A DNA stretch of 64,000 bases from Pseudonocardia autotrophica (GTDB taxonomy: Bacteria; Actinomycetota; Actinomycetes; Mycobacteriales; Pseudonocardiaceae), in NCBI RefSeq assembly GCF_000717175.1, contig NZ_JNYD01000019.1, positions 124,001 to 188,000 of the forward strand, written 5' to 3'. This document shows, in pieces, positions 14,836 to 23,313 of this stretch; within the stretch, counting starts at the first letter, position 1; every line of letters starts with the position of its first letter. Below the pieces are notes generated by a model that had not been told where the DNA came from, made no database searches, and was given only the letters and a program-made list of their open reading frames with translations. Both the position numbers and the translations under genes were made by a program.

Positions 14836-17800
14836 TCAGAGGGCGGCCAGCGCATCCGCAGCCTTGGCCCGGAACCGCTCGACGGCCGCGAGCTTGATGT
14901 CCTCGTAGCCCCGGACCTCGTCGGCCAGCCCGGCGATCGCGACGACCCGGTCGACCGTGTCCGGCGTGAGCGACTCCAGCGCCGACCGCACCAGCGCCTG
15001 GTACTCCCCGACCAGCGCCCGCTCGGTGCGCCGGACGCCGGCCAGGCCGAAGACGTCGAGCGGGGTGCCGCGCAGGCCCTTGGCCGCGCGCAGGCCGCGG
15101 AAGGCGATCTCCGCCGTGCGCCCGGACAACCGGATCTTGTTCTTCATGCCCAGCGCCCGGAGCACCGGCGGGTGCAGCAGGACCGAGACGGCCGCGTTGG
15201 GCCCGAACTCGGCCTCGCGGCGTGCCTTCTCGACGGGGTCGAGGTGCAGCCGCGCGACCTCGTACTCGTCCTTGTACGCCAGGAACCTGTGCAGCCCGCG
15301 GGCGTAGGCGACCGCGACCCGCTCGCCGGCCGCGCCGGCCTTCTCCGCGGCGATCGCCGCGACCCGGCGCACCTCCTCGGCGTACCGGGCGGCGAGGGCC
15401 TCGTTCTGGAAGCCGGTGAGGTCCTCGACGCGGACCGCGACGGCCTCGTCGAGGCCCTCCGAGATCAGCCCGGCGATCTCCCGGGAGCGTGCGGAGACCT
15501 CCACCGTCGCCCGGGCCGGGGGCAGCGCGGCGGCCAGGACGGCCTCGCGGTTGAGCACCGCGGCCCGGCCCCACCGGAACGCGGCCAGGGTCTTCTCCAC
15601 CGCCGCCCCGTTGAGCCGGATCGCCTGCTCGATCGCCTCGGCGCTCACCGGCAGGCAGCCGTGCTGGTAGGCCGCGCCGAGCAGCAGCATGTTCGTGGGC
15701 ATGTGGTCGGCGAAGAGCGCCTCGGCCAGGCCCTGCGCGTCGACGTGCACGTTCTCGTCGCCGGTCGCGGCGGCGATCCGTTCCAACGCGTCGTCCGGCG
15801 AGCCGGGCAGCACCACGCGACCGGTCACCATCGCCGCCGTCGGCACGATCGCGCTGTTCACCACGGCCACCGTGTGCCCCGGCCGCGCGACGGCGAGGTT
15901 GGCCGCGTCGGCCGTGCCGAGCAGGTCGAAGCCGATCAGCACGTCCGCGGTGCCGCGGGACGCGCGCAGCGAGCCGCGCACGGGCTGCTTGGCGATCCGG
16001 ACGTCGGACACGACCGGGCCGCCCTTCTGCGCCAGCCCGACCTGCTCCAGCCCGGCCGCGAACCGGCCGTCCAGGTGTGCGGCCATCTGCAGGATCTGCG
16101 ACACCGTGACCACGCCGGTCCCGCCGATCCCGGGCATCCGGACCAGCGTCTCGCTGCCGTCGAACCGCGGCTCGGGCTCGACGAGCTCGACGGGCAGCGG
16201 CGGGACCTCGCGGCGCGGGCGCGTACCCGGCTCCACCAGCAGGAACGACGGACAGTCGCCCTTGAGGCAGGAGAGGTCCGAGTTGCACGAGGGCTGGTGG
16301 ATCCGGGTCTTGCGGCCGAACTCCGTCGCCACCGGCTGCACCGACAGGCACGTCGACTTGTCCCCGCAGTCGCCGCAGCCCTCGCACACCCGCTCGTTGA
16401 CGACGACCTTCTCCGCCGGGGTGGGCAGCGTCCCGCGCTTGCGCAGCCGGCGCTCCTCCGCCGCGCACCGGTCGTCGTGGATCAGCACGGTCACGCCGTC
16501 GACGGCCGCGAGCTCGGCCTCCGCGGCGGCGAAGTCGTCGCGATGGCGCACCGACGCGAGGGGGTCGAGCGCGACACCGCGGTACTTGCCCGGGTCGTCC
16601 GTGGTGATCACGATCCGCCGGACGCCCTCGGTGGCCAGCAGTGTGGTGATCTCCGGGACCGACAGCCGCCCGACGGCCTGCTGCCCGCCGGTCATCGCGA
16701 CGGCGTCGTTGTAGAGCAGCTTGAAGGTCATGGTCGCGCCGCCGGCCACCGCCGCGCGCACGGCCAGCGAGCCCGAGTGGTGGAAGGTGCCGTCGCCGAG
16801 GTTCTGCACGAAGTGCCGGTCGTCGGTGAACGGGGCGAGGCCGAGCCACTGCGCGCCCTCGCCGCCCATCTGGGTCAGGCCGATCCGGTGGCCGCGCCCC
16901 TCGCCGTTGATCGCGACCATGGCGTGGCAGCCGATACCCACCCCGACCAGCGTGTCGTCGGACGCGCGGGTCGAGGTGTTGTGCGGGCAGCCGGAGCAGA
17001 AGTAGGGGGTCCGCGAGCTCCCTGCCATCGGCAGCCCGATCCGCGACGGCTTCTTCGGCTCGATCGCGGACAGGTGCACCGCGGCGGTCCGGGGCAGCCG
17101 CCCCGGCCCGATGCGCGACGCGATCGCGCGCGCCACGTCCTCGGCACCGAGCTGGCCGCGCGCCGTGAGGAGGGGGCGGTCGCGCTCGTCGCGCCGCCCG
17201 ATCACCAACGGCGCGTCCGGCACCCGGTAGAGCGCCTCCTTGAGGTGCCCCTCGAGGAACGGCACCTTGTCCTCGACGACGAGCACCTCCTCGAGCCCGG
17301 CCGTGTGCGCGGCGAGCTCGGCGGCGTCGACGGGGAAGGGCATGGCGAGGCGGATCAGCCGGACACCGAGGTCGTCGAGCGCGGCCTCGTCGAGCCCGAG
17401 GTCCTCGAGCGCCCGCAGCACCACCGCGTAGCCGGTGCCGCTCGCGAGGATCCCCAGCCGGGCCTGCCGTGAGGTGAAGGTGACGCGGTTGAGCCCCGCC
17501 TCGCGGGCGTAGGCGCGGGCCAGGTCGAGACGGCGGGTGAGCATGTCGTGCTCGGCGTCGAGGGCGGCCGGACCGACGAGCGCGCCGACCGGCGGGCGGG
17601 GCCGCGCGGGCGGCATCGGGATCCCGCGGCGCAGGCCCTCGACGTCGACGGTCGCCGAGGCGTCGGCGATGTCCGCGACGATCTTGAGCCCGGTCCAGAG
17701 CCCGGTCGCCCGGGACAGCGCCACGGCGTGCAGCCCCAGCTCGACGATCTCGGGCACGGAGCCCGGCGCGAGCAGCGGCATCGCGAGGCTCTGCGCCATC

Positions 17801-18285
17801 GGCTCGCACGAGCTGGGCACCGTCGAGGACTTCGACGCCGGGTCGTCGCCGATCACTGCGACCGCGCCGCCCAGCGTGGCGGTGCCGGCGAGGGTGCCGT
17901 GCCGGATGGCGTCGGCGGCCCGGTCGAGGCCGGGGTTCTTGCCGTACCAGAACCCGACGACGCCCTCGTGCCGGCGGCCCGGGACCTCCCCGAGCAGCTG
18001 CGTGCCGGCGACGGCGGTGGCGGCCAGCTCCTCGTTCACGCCGGGCTGGAACACCACGCCCGCAGGGTCGAGGAAGCGCCGGGACCGCAGCAGCTCCGAG
18101 TCCAGGCCGCCGAGCGGCGAGCCCTGATAGCCGGACACGAACACCCGCGTGTCGAACCCGCGGGCGGTGTCGAGGCGGCGTTGCTCCAGGGTCAGCCGGA
18201 CCAGCGCCTGGATGCCGGTGAGGAGGACGCGCCCGCGCTCGGCGGCGTAGCGGTCGTCGAGGGTCACGGTGGTGTCGATGCTCAA
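14836..18285 (-). CDS. Indolepyruvate/2-oxoacid ferredoxin oxidoreductase, fused large form
   Basis: A 1149-residue single-chain 2-oxoacid:ferredoxin oxidoreductase, the usual length of the fused actinobacterial/proteobacterial form. The start is TTG 18283-18285, with a GGGAG 7 nt upstream; longer starts lack coding bias. It decarboxylates aryl or branched 2-oxo acids to acyl-CoA and passes electrons to ferredoxin. Visible parts are an N-terminal pyrimidine-binding domain (VSGYQGSPLGGLDSELL), a TPP domain with CSGCPHNTS, GEGRGHRIGLTQMGGEGAQW and NDAVAMTGGQ, two cysteine clusters (CEGCGDCGDKSTC and SCNSDLSCLKGDC) for iron-sulfur centres, and a gamma-type domain (GIGGTGVVTVSQIL). It is divergent from an Lrp regulator, which probably controls it. 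Confidence 0.9.
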   Translation of the reverse strand: MSIDTTVTLDDRYAAERGRVLLTGIQALVRLTLEQRRLDTARGFDTRVFVSGYQGSPLGGLDSELLRSRRFLDPAGVVFQPGVNEELAATAVAGTQLLGEVPGRRHEGVVGFWYGKNPGLDRAADAIRHGTLAGTATLGGAVAVIGDDPASKSSTVPSSCEPMAQSLAMPLLAPGSVPEIVELGLHAVALSRATGLWTGLKIVADIADASATVDVEGLRRGIPMPPARPRPPVGALVGPAALDAEHDMLTRRLDLARAYAREAGLNRVTFTSRQARLGILASGTGYAVVLRALEDLGLDEAALDDLGVRLIRLAMPFPVDAAELAAHTAGLEEVLVVEDKVPFLEGHLKEALYRVPDAPLVIGRRDERDRPLLTARGQLGAEDVARAIASRIGPGRLPRTAAVHLSAIEPKKPSRIGLPMAGSSRTPYFCSGCPHNTSTRASDDTLVGVGIGCHAMVAINGEGRGHRIGLTQMGGEGAQWLGLAPFTDDRHFVQNLGDGTFHHSGSLAVRAAVAGGATMTFKLLYNDAVAMTGGQQAVGRLSVPEITTLLATEGVRRIVITTDDPGKYRGVALDPLASVRHRDDFAAAEAELAAVDGVTVLIHDDRCAAEERRLRKRGTLPTPAEKVVVNERVCEGCGDCGDKSTCLSVQPVATEFGRKTRIHQPSCNSDLSCLKGDCPSFLLVEPGTRPRREVPPLPVELVEPEPRFDGSETLVRMPGIGGTGVVTVSQILQMAAHLDGRFAAGLEQVGLAQKGGPVVSDVRIAKQPVRGSLRASRGTADVLIGFDLLGTADAANLAVARPGHTVAVVNSAIVPTAAMVTGRVVLPGSPDDALERIAAATGDENVHVDAQGLAEALFADHMPTNMLLLGAAYQHGCLPVSAEAIEQAIRLNGAAVEKTLAAFRWGRAAVLNREAVLAAALPPARATVEVSARSREIAGLISEGLDEAVAVRVEDLTGFQNEALAARYAEEVRRVAAIAAEKAGAAGERVAVAYARGLHRFLAYKDEYEVARLHLDPVEKARREAEFGPNAAVSVLLHPPVLRALGMKNKIRLSGRTAEIAFRGLRAAKGLRGTPLDVFGLAGVRRTERALVGEYQALVRSALESLTPDTVDRVVAIAGLADEVRGYEDIKLAAVERFRAKAADALAAL

Positions 18286-18392
18286 GCTCGGCTCCCGTCG
18301 CTCCCGGGGCGCCGGTTCCGGCGCACGTGTCGCCGAGCACACCGGAGTGATCGGGGTGGACGCAAGCAAGTCGCGAGAAGTGGCCGACAAGA

Positions 18393-18438
18393 CGCAAAGC
18401 AGGGCCGGCTAGGCTCGACTCGACCCGAATTCTTTGCG
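18393..18438. promoter_or_regulatory. Candidate Lrp operator in the divergent control region
   Basis: An inverted pair CGCAAAG (18393-18399) and CTTTGCG (18432-18438), centred 39 bp apart, lies between the oxidoreductase and lrp-type genes, just ahead of the regulator's ribosome-binding site. Lrp/AsnC proteins bind spaced palindromic half-sites, and autoregulation from the shared region is usual. Confidence 0.45.
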
Positions 18439-18450
18439 CGAGGAGCACCC

Positions 18451-18894
18451 GTGCCCGAGATCGACGCCATCGACCACCGGCTGCTCGACCTGCTCCAGGA
18501 GGACGGCCGCCGCACCTACTCGGACATGGCGGGGATCGTCGGCCTGTCGGTGGCCGCGGTGAAGCGCCGCGTCGACCGGCTGCAGGCGATCGGCGTGATC
18601 ACCGGCTTCACCGCGCAGATCGACCACGCGAAGCTCGGCTGGGGCGTCGAGGCCTTCACCGAGCTCCGGTACGCCGGCACCACCCGGGTGCCCGACATCG
18701 TCGCCACCGCCAGCACCGTGCCGGAGGTGCAGTCGATCTTCACCATCGCCGGCGACCCGGACGCGCTGGTCCGGGTCCGGGTCCGGGACGTCGCCCACCT
18801 GCAGGAGGTCATCGACACCCTGCGCACCGCGGGCACGGTCACCGGGACGAAGACGCTGCTGGTGCTGGGGGCGTGGAACCGCGGGGCCTCGTGA
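18451..18894 (+). CDS. Lrp/AsnC-family transcriptional regulator
   Basis: A 147-residue regulator starting at GTG 18451 behind GAGGAG. Residues about 3-55 form the winged-helix domain (AIDHRLLDLLQEDGRRTYSD, then VAAVKRRVDRLQAIGVI) and residues 65-140 the RAM ligand-binding ferredoxin fold. These proteins sense amino acids or their oxo acids and assemble as octamers. Divergent placement from the indolepyruvate oxidoreductase, with a palindrome in between, makes that gene the likely target, with an aromatic or branched amino acid or oxo acid as the signal. Target and ligand are inferred. Confidence 0.88.
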   Translation: MPEIDAIDHRLLDLLQEDGRRTYSDMAGIVGLSVAAVKRRVDRLQAIGVITGFTAQIDHAKLGWGVEAFTELRYAGTTRVPDIVATASTVPEVQSIFTIAGDPDALVRVRVRDVAHLQEVIDTLRTAGTVTGTKTLLVLGAWNRGAS

Positions 18895-18955
18895 AGCCTT
18901 GACCCGTCTGCGGGGCGCCGACGACGATCACGCCCGAGCGCGACGAGGAGGTCCC

Positions 18956-19831
18956 ATGACCGAGCCGACCACCTTCACGATCACCGGCCGCGACGGCACC
19001 GAGGTCACCGCCTACCGGTGGGAGCCCGCCGGCACCCCGCGCGGGATCGTGCAGCTCACCCACGGCATGGGCGAGCACCTGCGCCGCTACGACCGGCTGG
19101 CCGCGGCGCTCGTCGGCCGCGGCTTCGTGGTGCAGGGCCAGGACCACCGCGGGCACGGCGCCACCGCCGGCACCCCGGAGCGGCACGGGGTGCTGGGCAC
19201 CACGGGCTGGACCGGCCTGGTCGACGACATCGGGATCCTGCTCGACGCCGGGAAGGCCGCCTTCCCCGGTGTCCCGGTCGTCCTGCTCGGGCACAGCATG
19301 GGCTCGTTCGCCGCGCAGCAGTGGGTGATCGACCACAGCGGCGAGATCGACGGGCTGGTGCTCTCGGGCACCGCCGTGATCGACCTCCTGGAGCCGAACC
19401 TCGACCTCGACGGCCCGATCGACCTCGCCGGCTTCAACGCCCCCTTCGCGCAGCGCACCGGGTACGAGTGGCTCTCGCGGGACGAGGCGGAGGTCGACAA
19501 GTACGTCGCGGACCCCGCCTGCGGCTTCGGGCTCGATGTGCCCGGGTCGAAGGCCATGTTCGCGGGCGGCCGGGTCCTGGCCGACCCCGAGCGCGTCGCG
19601 CGCATCCGGCCCGACCTGCCGGTCCTGGTCACGGTCGGCGACGCCGACCCCGTCCACGGCGGGCTCGCGCTGCTGCACCCGCTCACGGACCGGCTCGCGG
19701 CGGCCGGCCTCAAGGACGTGACGGTGCGGATCTGGCCGGGCGCCCGGCACGAGGTGTTCAACGAGACCAACCGGGACGAGGTCGTCGCCGACCTGCTGGG
19801 GTGGCTCGACCGGGTGGTTCCGCCCGCCTGA
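18956..19831 (+). CDS. Alpha/beta hydrolase, monoacylglycerol-lipase/lysophospholipase type
   Basis: A 291-residue serine hydrolase starting at ATG 18956 behind GAGGAGG. It has the serine aminopeptidase S33/Hydrolase_4 features: QLTHGMGEHLRRYDRLA near residue 30, DHRGHG, the nucleophile in GHSMGS (about residue 115), the acid in GDADPV and the His in GARHEVFNE. Enzymes of this type cut medium- and long-chain acyl esters and monoglycerides. It is the first of two hydrolases at the edge of a CoA-ester catabolic island, so it may release acids from esters before CoA activation; that link is by position only. Confidence 0.85.
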   Translation: MTEPTTFTITGRDGTEVTAYRWEPAGTPRGIVQLTHGMGEHLRRYDRLAAALVGRGFVVQGQDHRGHGATAGTPERHGVLGTTGWTGLVDDIGILLDAGKAAFPGVPVVLLGHSMGSFAAQQWVIDHSGEIDGLVLSGTAVIDLLEPNLDLDGPIDLAGFNAPFAQRTGYEWLSRDEAEVDKYVADPACGFGLDVPGSKAMFAGGRVLADPERVARIRPDLPVLVTVGDADPVHGGLALLHPLTDRLAAAGLKDVTVRIWPGARHEVFNETNRDEVVADLLGWLDRVVPPA

Positions 19832-19915
19832 TCGGCCGGGATCCGGCCCGGCGTGTGACATTCCCGGCCGTTGCGGCGATTCCCCTGTCGTTCACCTGAC
19901 GACGGAGGAGCCCGG

Positions 19916-20749
19916 ATGGCCGACCCGCACGCCCGCGAGCCCGTTCGCGAGCCCCTGGTGTGCCTGCACGGGCTCGGCGGCAGCGTGCACGCCTGGGACC
20001 GCGTGCTGCCCGGCCTGCGGGCCCGGCACGACGTCCGGACGGTCGCCCTGCGCGGCCACGTCGGCGGCGAGATCTTCCCGGTGCGGGTGCGCCCGACCGT
20101 CCCCGCGCTGGTCGACGGCGTGGAGGCGGCCCTCGACGCGGCCGGGATCGCGCAGGCACACCTGGTGGGCAACTCGCTCGGCGGCTGGCTGGCCCTCGAG
20201 CTGGCCGCCCGTGGCCGGGCGCTCTCGGTGGTCGCACTGTCCCCGGCGGGTGGCTGGCTGCCGGACAGCGACGAGGTCCACCGGGTCTGGCGGCTGCTGG
20301 TGCCGGCGCACGACCTCGCCCGGCGCACCGAGCGGCACCTGGACCGGGCCGTGCGGCTCGCGCCCGCACGCAAGGCGTTGCTGCGGCTCGGTGTGGAGCA
20401 CGGCGACCGGCTGGAGCCCGCCGAGGCCGCCGCCTTCCTGCGCGACAACGCCCGCTGCCGCTTCCTGCGCCCGCTGCTGCGCTCGGCGATCGACTACCAC
20501 TTCACCGTGCCCGCCCCGGACGTGCCGGTGCGGATCGCCTGGTCCGCGCAGGATCGGCTGCTGCCCGCCCCGCGCTACGCCGAGCGCTTCCGCGCCCTGT
20601 TCCCGGCGGCGCAGCGCGTCCGGCTGCCCGGCGTGGGGCACGTGCCGATGTACGACGACCCGGCGCTGGTGGTCCGCACGATCCTCGAGGTCACCGCGCC
20701 CGACGCCGTCCCGGGACGTGCCGGCGACCCGGTGCCGGCCCACCCCTGA
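19916..20749 (+). CDS. Alpha/beta hydrolase
   Basis: A 277-residue alpha/beta-fold hydrolase starting at ATG 19916 behind GGAGGAG. HGLGGSVHAWDRVLP forms the oxyanion region, GNSLGG holds the nucleophile serine (about residue 85), the acid lies in SAQDRLLP and the catalytic His in GVGHVPMYDD. The cap region is helical. The family includes haloalkane dehalogenases, lactonases and meta-cleavage product hydrolases, and the sequence alone does not choose between them. It follows the previous hydrolase on the same strand after 84 bp and converges on the AtuA gene with 13 bp between stop codons. Confidence 0.83.
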   Translation: MADPHAREPVREPLVCLHGLGGSVHAWDRVLPGLRARHDVRTVALRGHVGGEIFPVRVRPTVPALVDGVEAALDAAGIAQAHLVGNSLGGWLALELAARGRALSVVALSPAGGWLPDSDEVHRVWRLLVPAHDLARRTERHLDRAVRLAPARKALLRLGVEHGDRLEPAEAAAFLRDNARCRFLRPLLRSAIDYHFTVPAPDVPVRIAWSAQDRLLPAPRYAERFRALFPAAQRVRLPGVGHVPMYDDPALVVRTILEVTAPDAVPGRAGDPVPAHP

Positions 20750-20762
20750 CCGACGAGCTGGC

Positions 20763-22508
20763 CTACCCGAGCAGCGCCTCCGGGATCTCGACGACCCTGC
20801 TGCGCAGGTACTCCCCCAGGCCCTTGGCCTGCGGGTCCGGCCGGGTGGAGGAGGCCACGCCCTCGCCGAGGATCCCGTGCACCACGACGTTGAGCGCCCG
20901 CAGGTTCGGCAGGGGGTGCACGTCGATCGGCAGCTCCGCGGCCTCCGGTCCGAGCAGCTCCCGGGCCTTGTCCGGTGTGAGGAACGCCCGCAGCCAGGCG
21001 TAGGCCTCGTCGCTGCGGGTCCAGACGCCGATGTTCGCGTCGCCGCCCTTGTCGCCGGACCGCGCCCCGCAGACGGTGCCGAGGGGCGCCGGTCGCGTGG
21101 GGCCGCCGGGTCGGCTGTGTTCACTCTCTGCTGGGGTCGAGGACCCGGCGGCTGGTCCGGTGCCCGCCGTCGCCACCGGCGGGTCCGCGACCACGCGCCG
21201 CTTCCCGCCGGGCAGGACGACGGTGTGCGTGACGGCCTCCCGCGGCACGGCGGCCGGCCGGTACACGCCGTAGGCGGACTCGGCGCTCGGCGGCGTGGTC
21301 GTGTGGAAGCCCGCGTACCCGCCCAGGGCCAGCTCCATCGTGGCGTTGGAGAAGGCCCGGCCGACCGTGCGCGGGTCGGGGTCCTTGACGGTGATCCGCA
21401 GGTGCGCCGTGGCCCGCTCGTTGGCCGGGGCGTCGGGGGTGTCGAACCGCAGCAGCCGGACGTCGACCTCGGCGAACCGCCCCCGCCCGCCGAGGACGTC
21501 GAACAGCAGCTCCTCCGCGAACGCCGCCTTGGCCTCGATGTCCAGGCCGGTGAGCACGAGCGTCATCGTGTTGCGGTAGCCGCCGGCGTCGTTGAGCGCG
21601 ACCTTCAACGTGGGCGGTGGCGCGCTCCCGCGGACGCCGGAGATCGCGACCCGGTGCTCGCCGTCGGCCTCCAGCCGGATCGTGTCGAAGTGCGTGGTGC
21701 AGTCCGGGCCGAGGTAGGCGGGCGCCGCGATCTCGTAGAGCAGCTGCGCGGTGACCGTGCCGACCGAGACCAGCCCGCCGGTCCCGGGGTGCTTGGTGAT
21801 CACCGACGAGCCGTCGACGGCGACCTCGGCGATCGGGAAGCCCGGGTAGCGGCGGTCGGTGATCTCGTCGAGGAACGCGTAGTTGCCGCCGGTGGCCTGG
21901 GGCCCGCACTCGATCACGTGCCCGGCGACCACCGCGCCGGCCAGGGCGTCGAAGTCCTCCCGGTCCCAGCCGTGCCACCACGCCGCCGGCCCGACGACGA
22001 GCGACGCGTCCGTGACCCGGCCCGTGACCACGACGTCCGCCCCGGCCGCGAGCGCCTCGGCGATGCCCCAGCCGCCCAGGTAGGCGTTGGCGGACACCGG
22101 CTTGCCGTCCACCGGCGGGTCGATCGCGCCCAGCGATCCGCGCAGGTCGTCGCCCTCGACGTACGCGACCTTGGCGTCGGTGCCGAGCGCCTCGATCGCC
22201 GCGGCCAGGCCGGCCGGGTTGAGCCCGCCGGCGTTCGAGACGACCTTGATCCCCTTCTCGAGGCAGGTCCCGAGGACGTCCTCCATCTGCGTCAGGAAGG
22301 TCCGCGCGTAGCCCGCGGCGGGGTCCTTGGCCTGCGCCTTGGCCAGGATCAGCATCGTCAGCTCGGCGAGGTAGTCCCCGCACAGGACGTCGATCGGCCC
22401 GCCCTCGACCATCTCGCGCGCCGCCCGCAGCCGGTCCCCGTAGAAGCCCGAGCAGTTCCCGATGCGGATCGGCCGGTCGCTCTCGGCCGGGGTGATGCCG
22501 CCGGTCAT
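20763..22508 (-). CDS. atuA: Acyclic terpene utilization protein AtuA-like
   Basis: A 581-residue protein starting at ATG 22506-22508 behind GGGAGG, overlapping the preceding stop (ATGA). It is the DUF1446/AtuA N-terminal domain (RIGNCSGFYGDR, CGDYLAELTMLIL, SNAGGLNPAG, VTGRVTDASLVVGPAAW) followed by the AtuA-like ferredoxin-fold C-terminal domain (about 490-580, from GARSGDKGGDANIG). AtuA is required for citronellol and geraniol growth in Pseudomonas, but its reaction is not known. Here both domains are in one chain, joined by a proline/serine-rich linker. It ends a seven-gene operon with carboxylase, hydratase, ligase and dehydrogenase genes, matching the acyclic terpene gene set. Confidence 0.85.
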   Translation of the reverse strand: MTGGITPAESDRPIRIGNCSGFYGDRLRAAREMVEGGPIDVLCGDYLAELTMLILAKAQAKDPAAGYARTFLTQMEDVLGTCLEKGIKVVSNAGGLNPAGLAAAIEALGTDAKVAYVEGDDLRGSLGAIDPPVDGKPVSANAYLGGWGIAEALAAGADVVVTGRVTDASLVVGPAAWWHGWDREDFDALAGAVVAGHVIECGPQATGGNYAFLDEITDRRYPGFPIAEVAVDGSSVITKHPGTGGLVSVGTVTAQLLYEIAAPAYLGPDCTTHFDTIRLEADGEHRVAISGVRGSAPPPTLKVALNDAGGYRNTMTLVLTGLDIEAKAAFAEELLFDVLGGRGRFAEVDVRLLRFDTPDAPANERATAHLRITVKDPDPRTVGRAFSNATMELALGGYAGFHTTTPPSAESAYGVYRPAAVPREAVTHTVVLPGGKRRVVADPPVATAGTGPAAGSSTPAESEHSRPGGPTRPAPLGTVCGARSGDKGGDANIGVWTRSDEAYAWLRAFLTPDKARELLGPEAAELPIDVHPLPNLRALNVVVHGILGEGVASSTRPDPQAKGLGEYLRSRVVEIPEALLG

Positions 22509-23311
22509 GCAGAACCTCCCACGAACAGTCCGGGCTCGCGGCCCGTCCCGGGCTCGCCGGCGAAGGCCTGGCCGATCGCCACCCACTCCTCCGCGGCCGG
22601 GCCGGTCACGACGAGCGCGAGGTCGTCCCGGTGCCGCCGCTGCGTGATGAGCAGGGCGAAGTCCAGGGCGGTCCCGGTGATCCGGTCCGCAGCGTCCTCC
22701 GGCCCCCAGGTCCACAGCGAGCCGTCCGGCGCGTCGAGCTCCACCCGGATCGGCGCGGCCGGCAGCTCGCGGCCGTGCAGCGCGTAGCTGAACGCCCGCG
22801 CCCCGACCCCGATGTGGGCCACGTGCCGCAGCCGGGCGCTGGGCTCGCGGACCATGCCGAGGGCGTCGGCCACGTCCTGCCCGTGCGCCCAGGTCTCCAT
22901 GATCCGGGCGGTGAGCGACGACGCGGCGCTCATCGGCGGCCCGAACCACGGCACCCGCAGCCCGGGGTCCAGGCCCCGGAACGCGTCGATCAGCCGCTCC
23001 CGGGACAGGTCGAACCAGCGCAGCAGCTCGCCGCCGGACAGGTCGCGGAACCGGGCCGCCACCGCGTCGGGGTTCACGCCGCCCTCGGTCTCGATCCGCT
23101 CCAGCTCGGCGCGGAACGCCTCGGGGTCCGTGGCGGACTGCAGCGCGACGTCGTCGAAGTAGGCCAGGTGGGACACCTGGTCGGCGATGGTCCACCCCTC
23201 GGCCGGGGTGTCGCGGGCCCAGCCGTGGTGGTCCAGCGGCGCCAGGATCGCGCGCAGCTCCGCGGACTCGGCGGCGAGGTCGTCCGCCAGCGCGGTCATC
23301 GAGACGGGCAT
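22505..23311 (-). CDS. TIGR03084-type metal-binding protein (DinB/maleylpyruvate isomerase fold)
   Basis: A 268-residue protein starting at ATG 23309-23311 behind GGGGAG. It shows the DinB-like four-helix N-domain with candidate metal ligands in PLDHHGW, VSHLAYFDD and METWAHGQDVADALG, and the WAHGQDVADAL signature of actinobacterial TIGR03084 proteins. Mycothiol-dependent maleylpyruvate isomerase shares this fold, so a thiol-dependent isomerisation or transfer is possible. It sits between the AtuA and enoyl-CoA hydratase genes with coupled stops and starts, so it acts in the same pathway, perhaps on a CoA thioester or thiol adduct. The exact reaction is unknown. Confidence 0.8.
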   Translation of the reverse strand: MPVSMTALADDLAAESAELRAILAPLDHHGWARDTPAEGWTIADQVSHLAYFDDVALQSATDPEAFRAELERIETEGGVNPDAVAARFRDLSGGELLRWFDLSRERLIDAFRGLDPGLRVPWFGPPMSAASSLTARIMETWAHGQDVADALGMVREPSARLRHVAHIGVGARAFSYALHGRELPAAPIRVELDAPDGSLWTWGPEDAADRITGTALDFALLITQRRHRDDLALVVTGPAAEEWVAIGQAFAGEPGTGREPGLFVGGSA

Positions 23312-23313
23312 CG

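Noticed and set aside
14797..17472. A long + strand frame opposite the oxidoreductase
   Set aside because: Its composition is arginine/glycine-rich and no domain is visible, while the - strand carries TPP and iron-sulfur motifs over the same bases.
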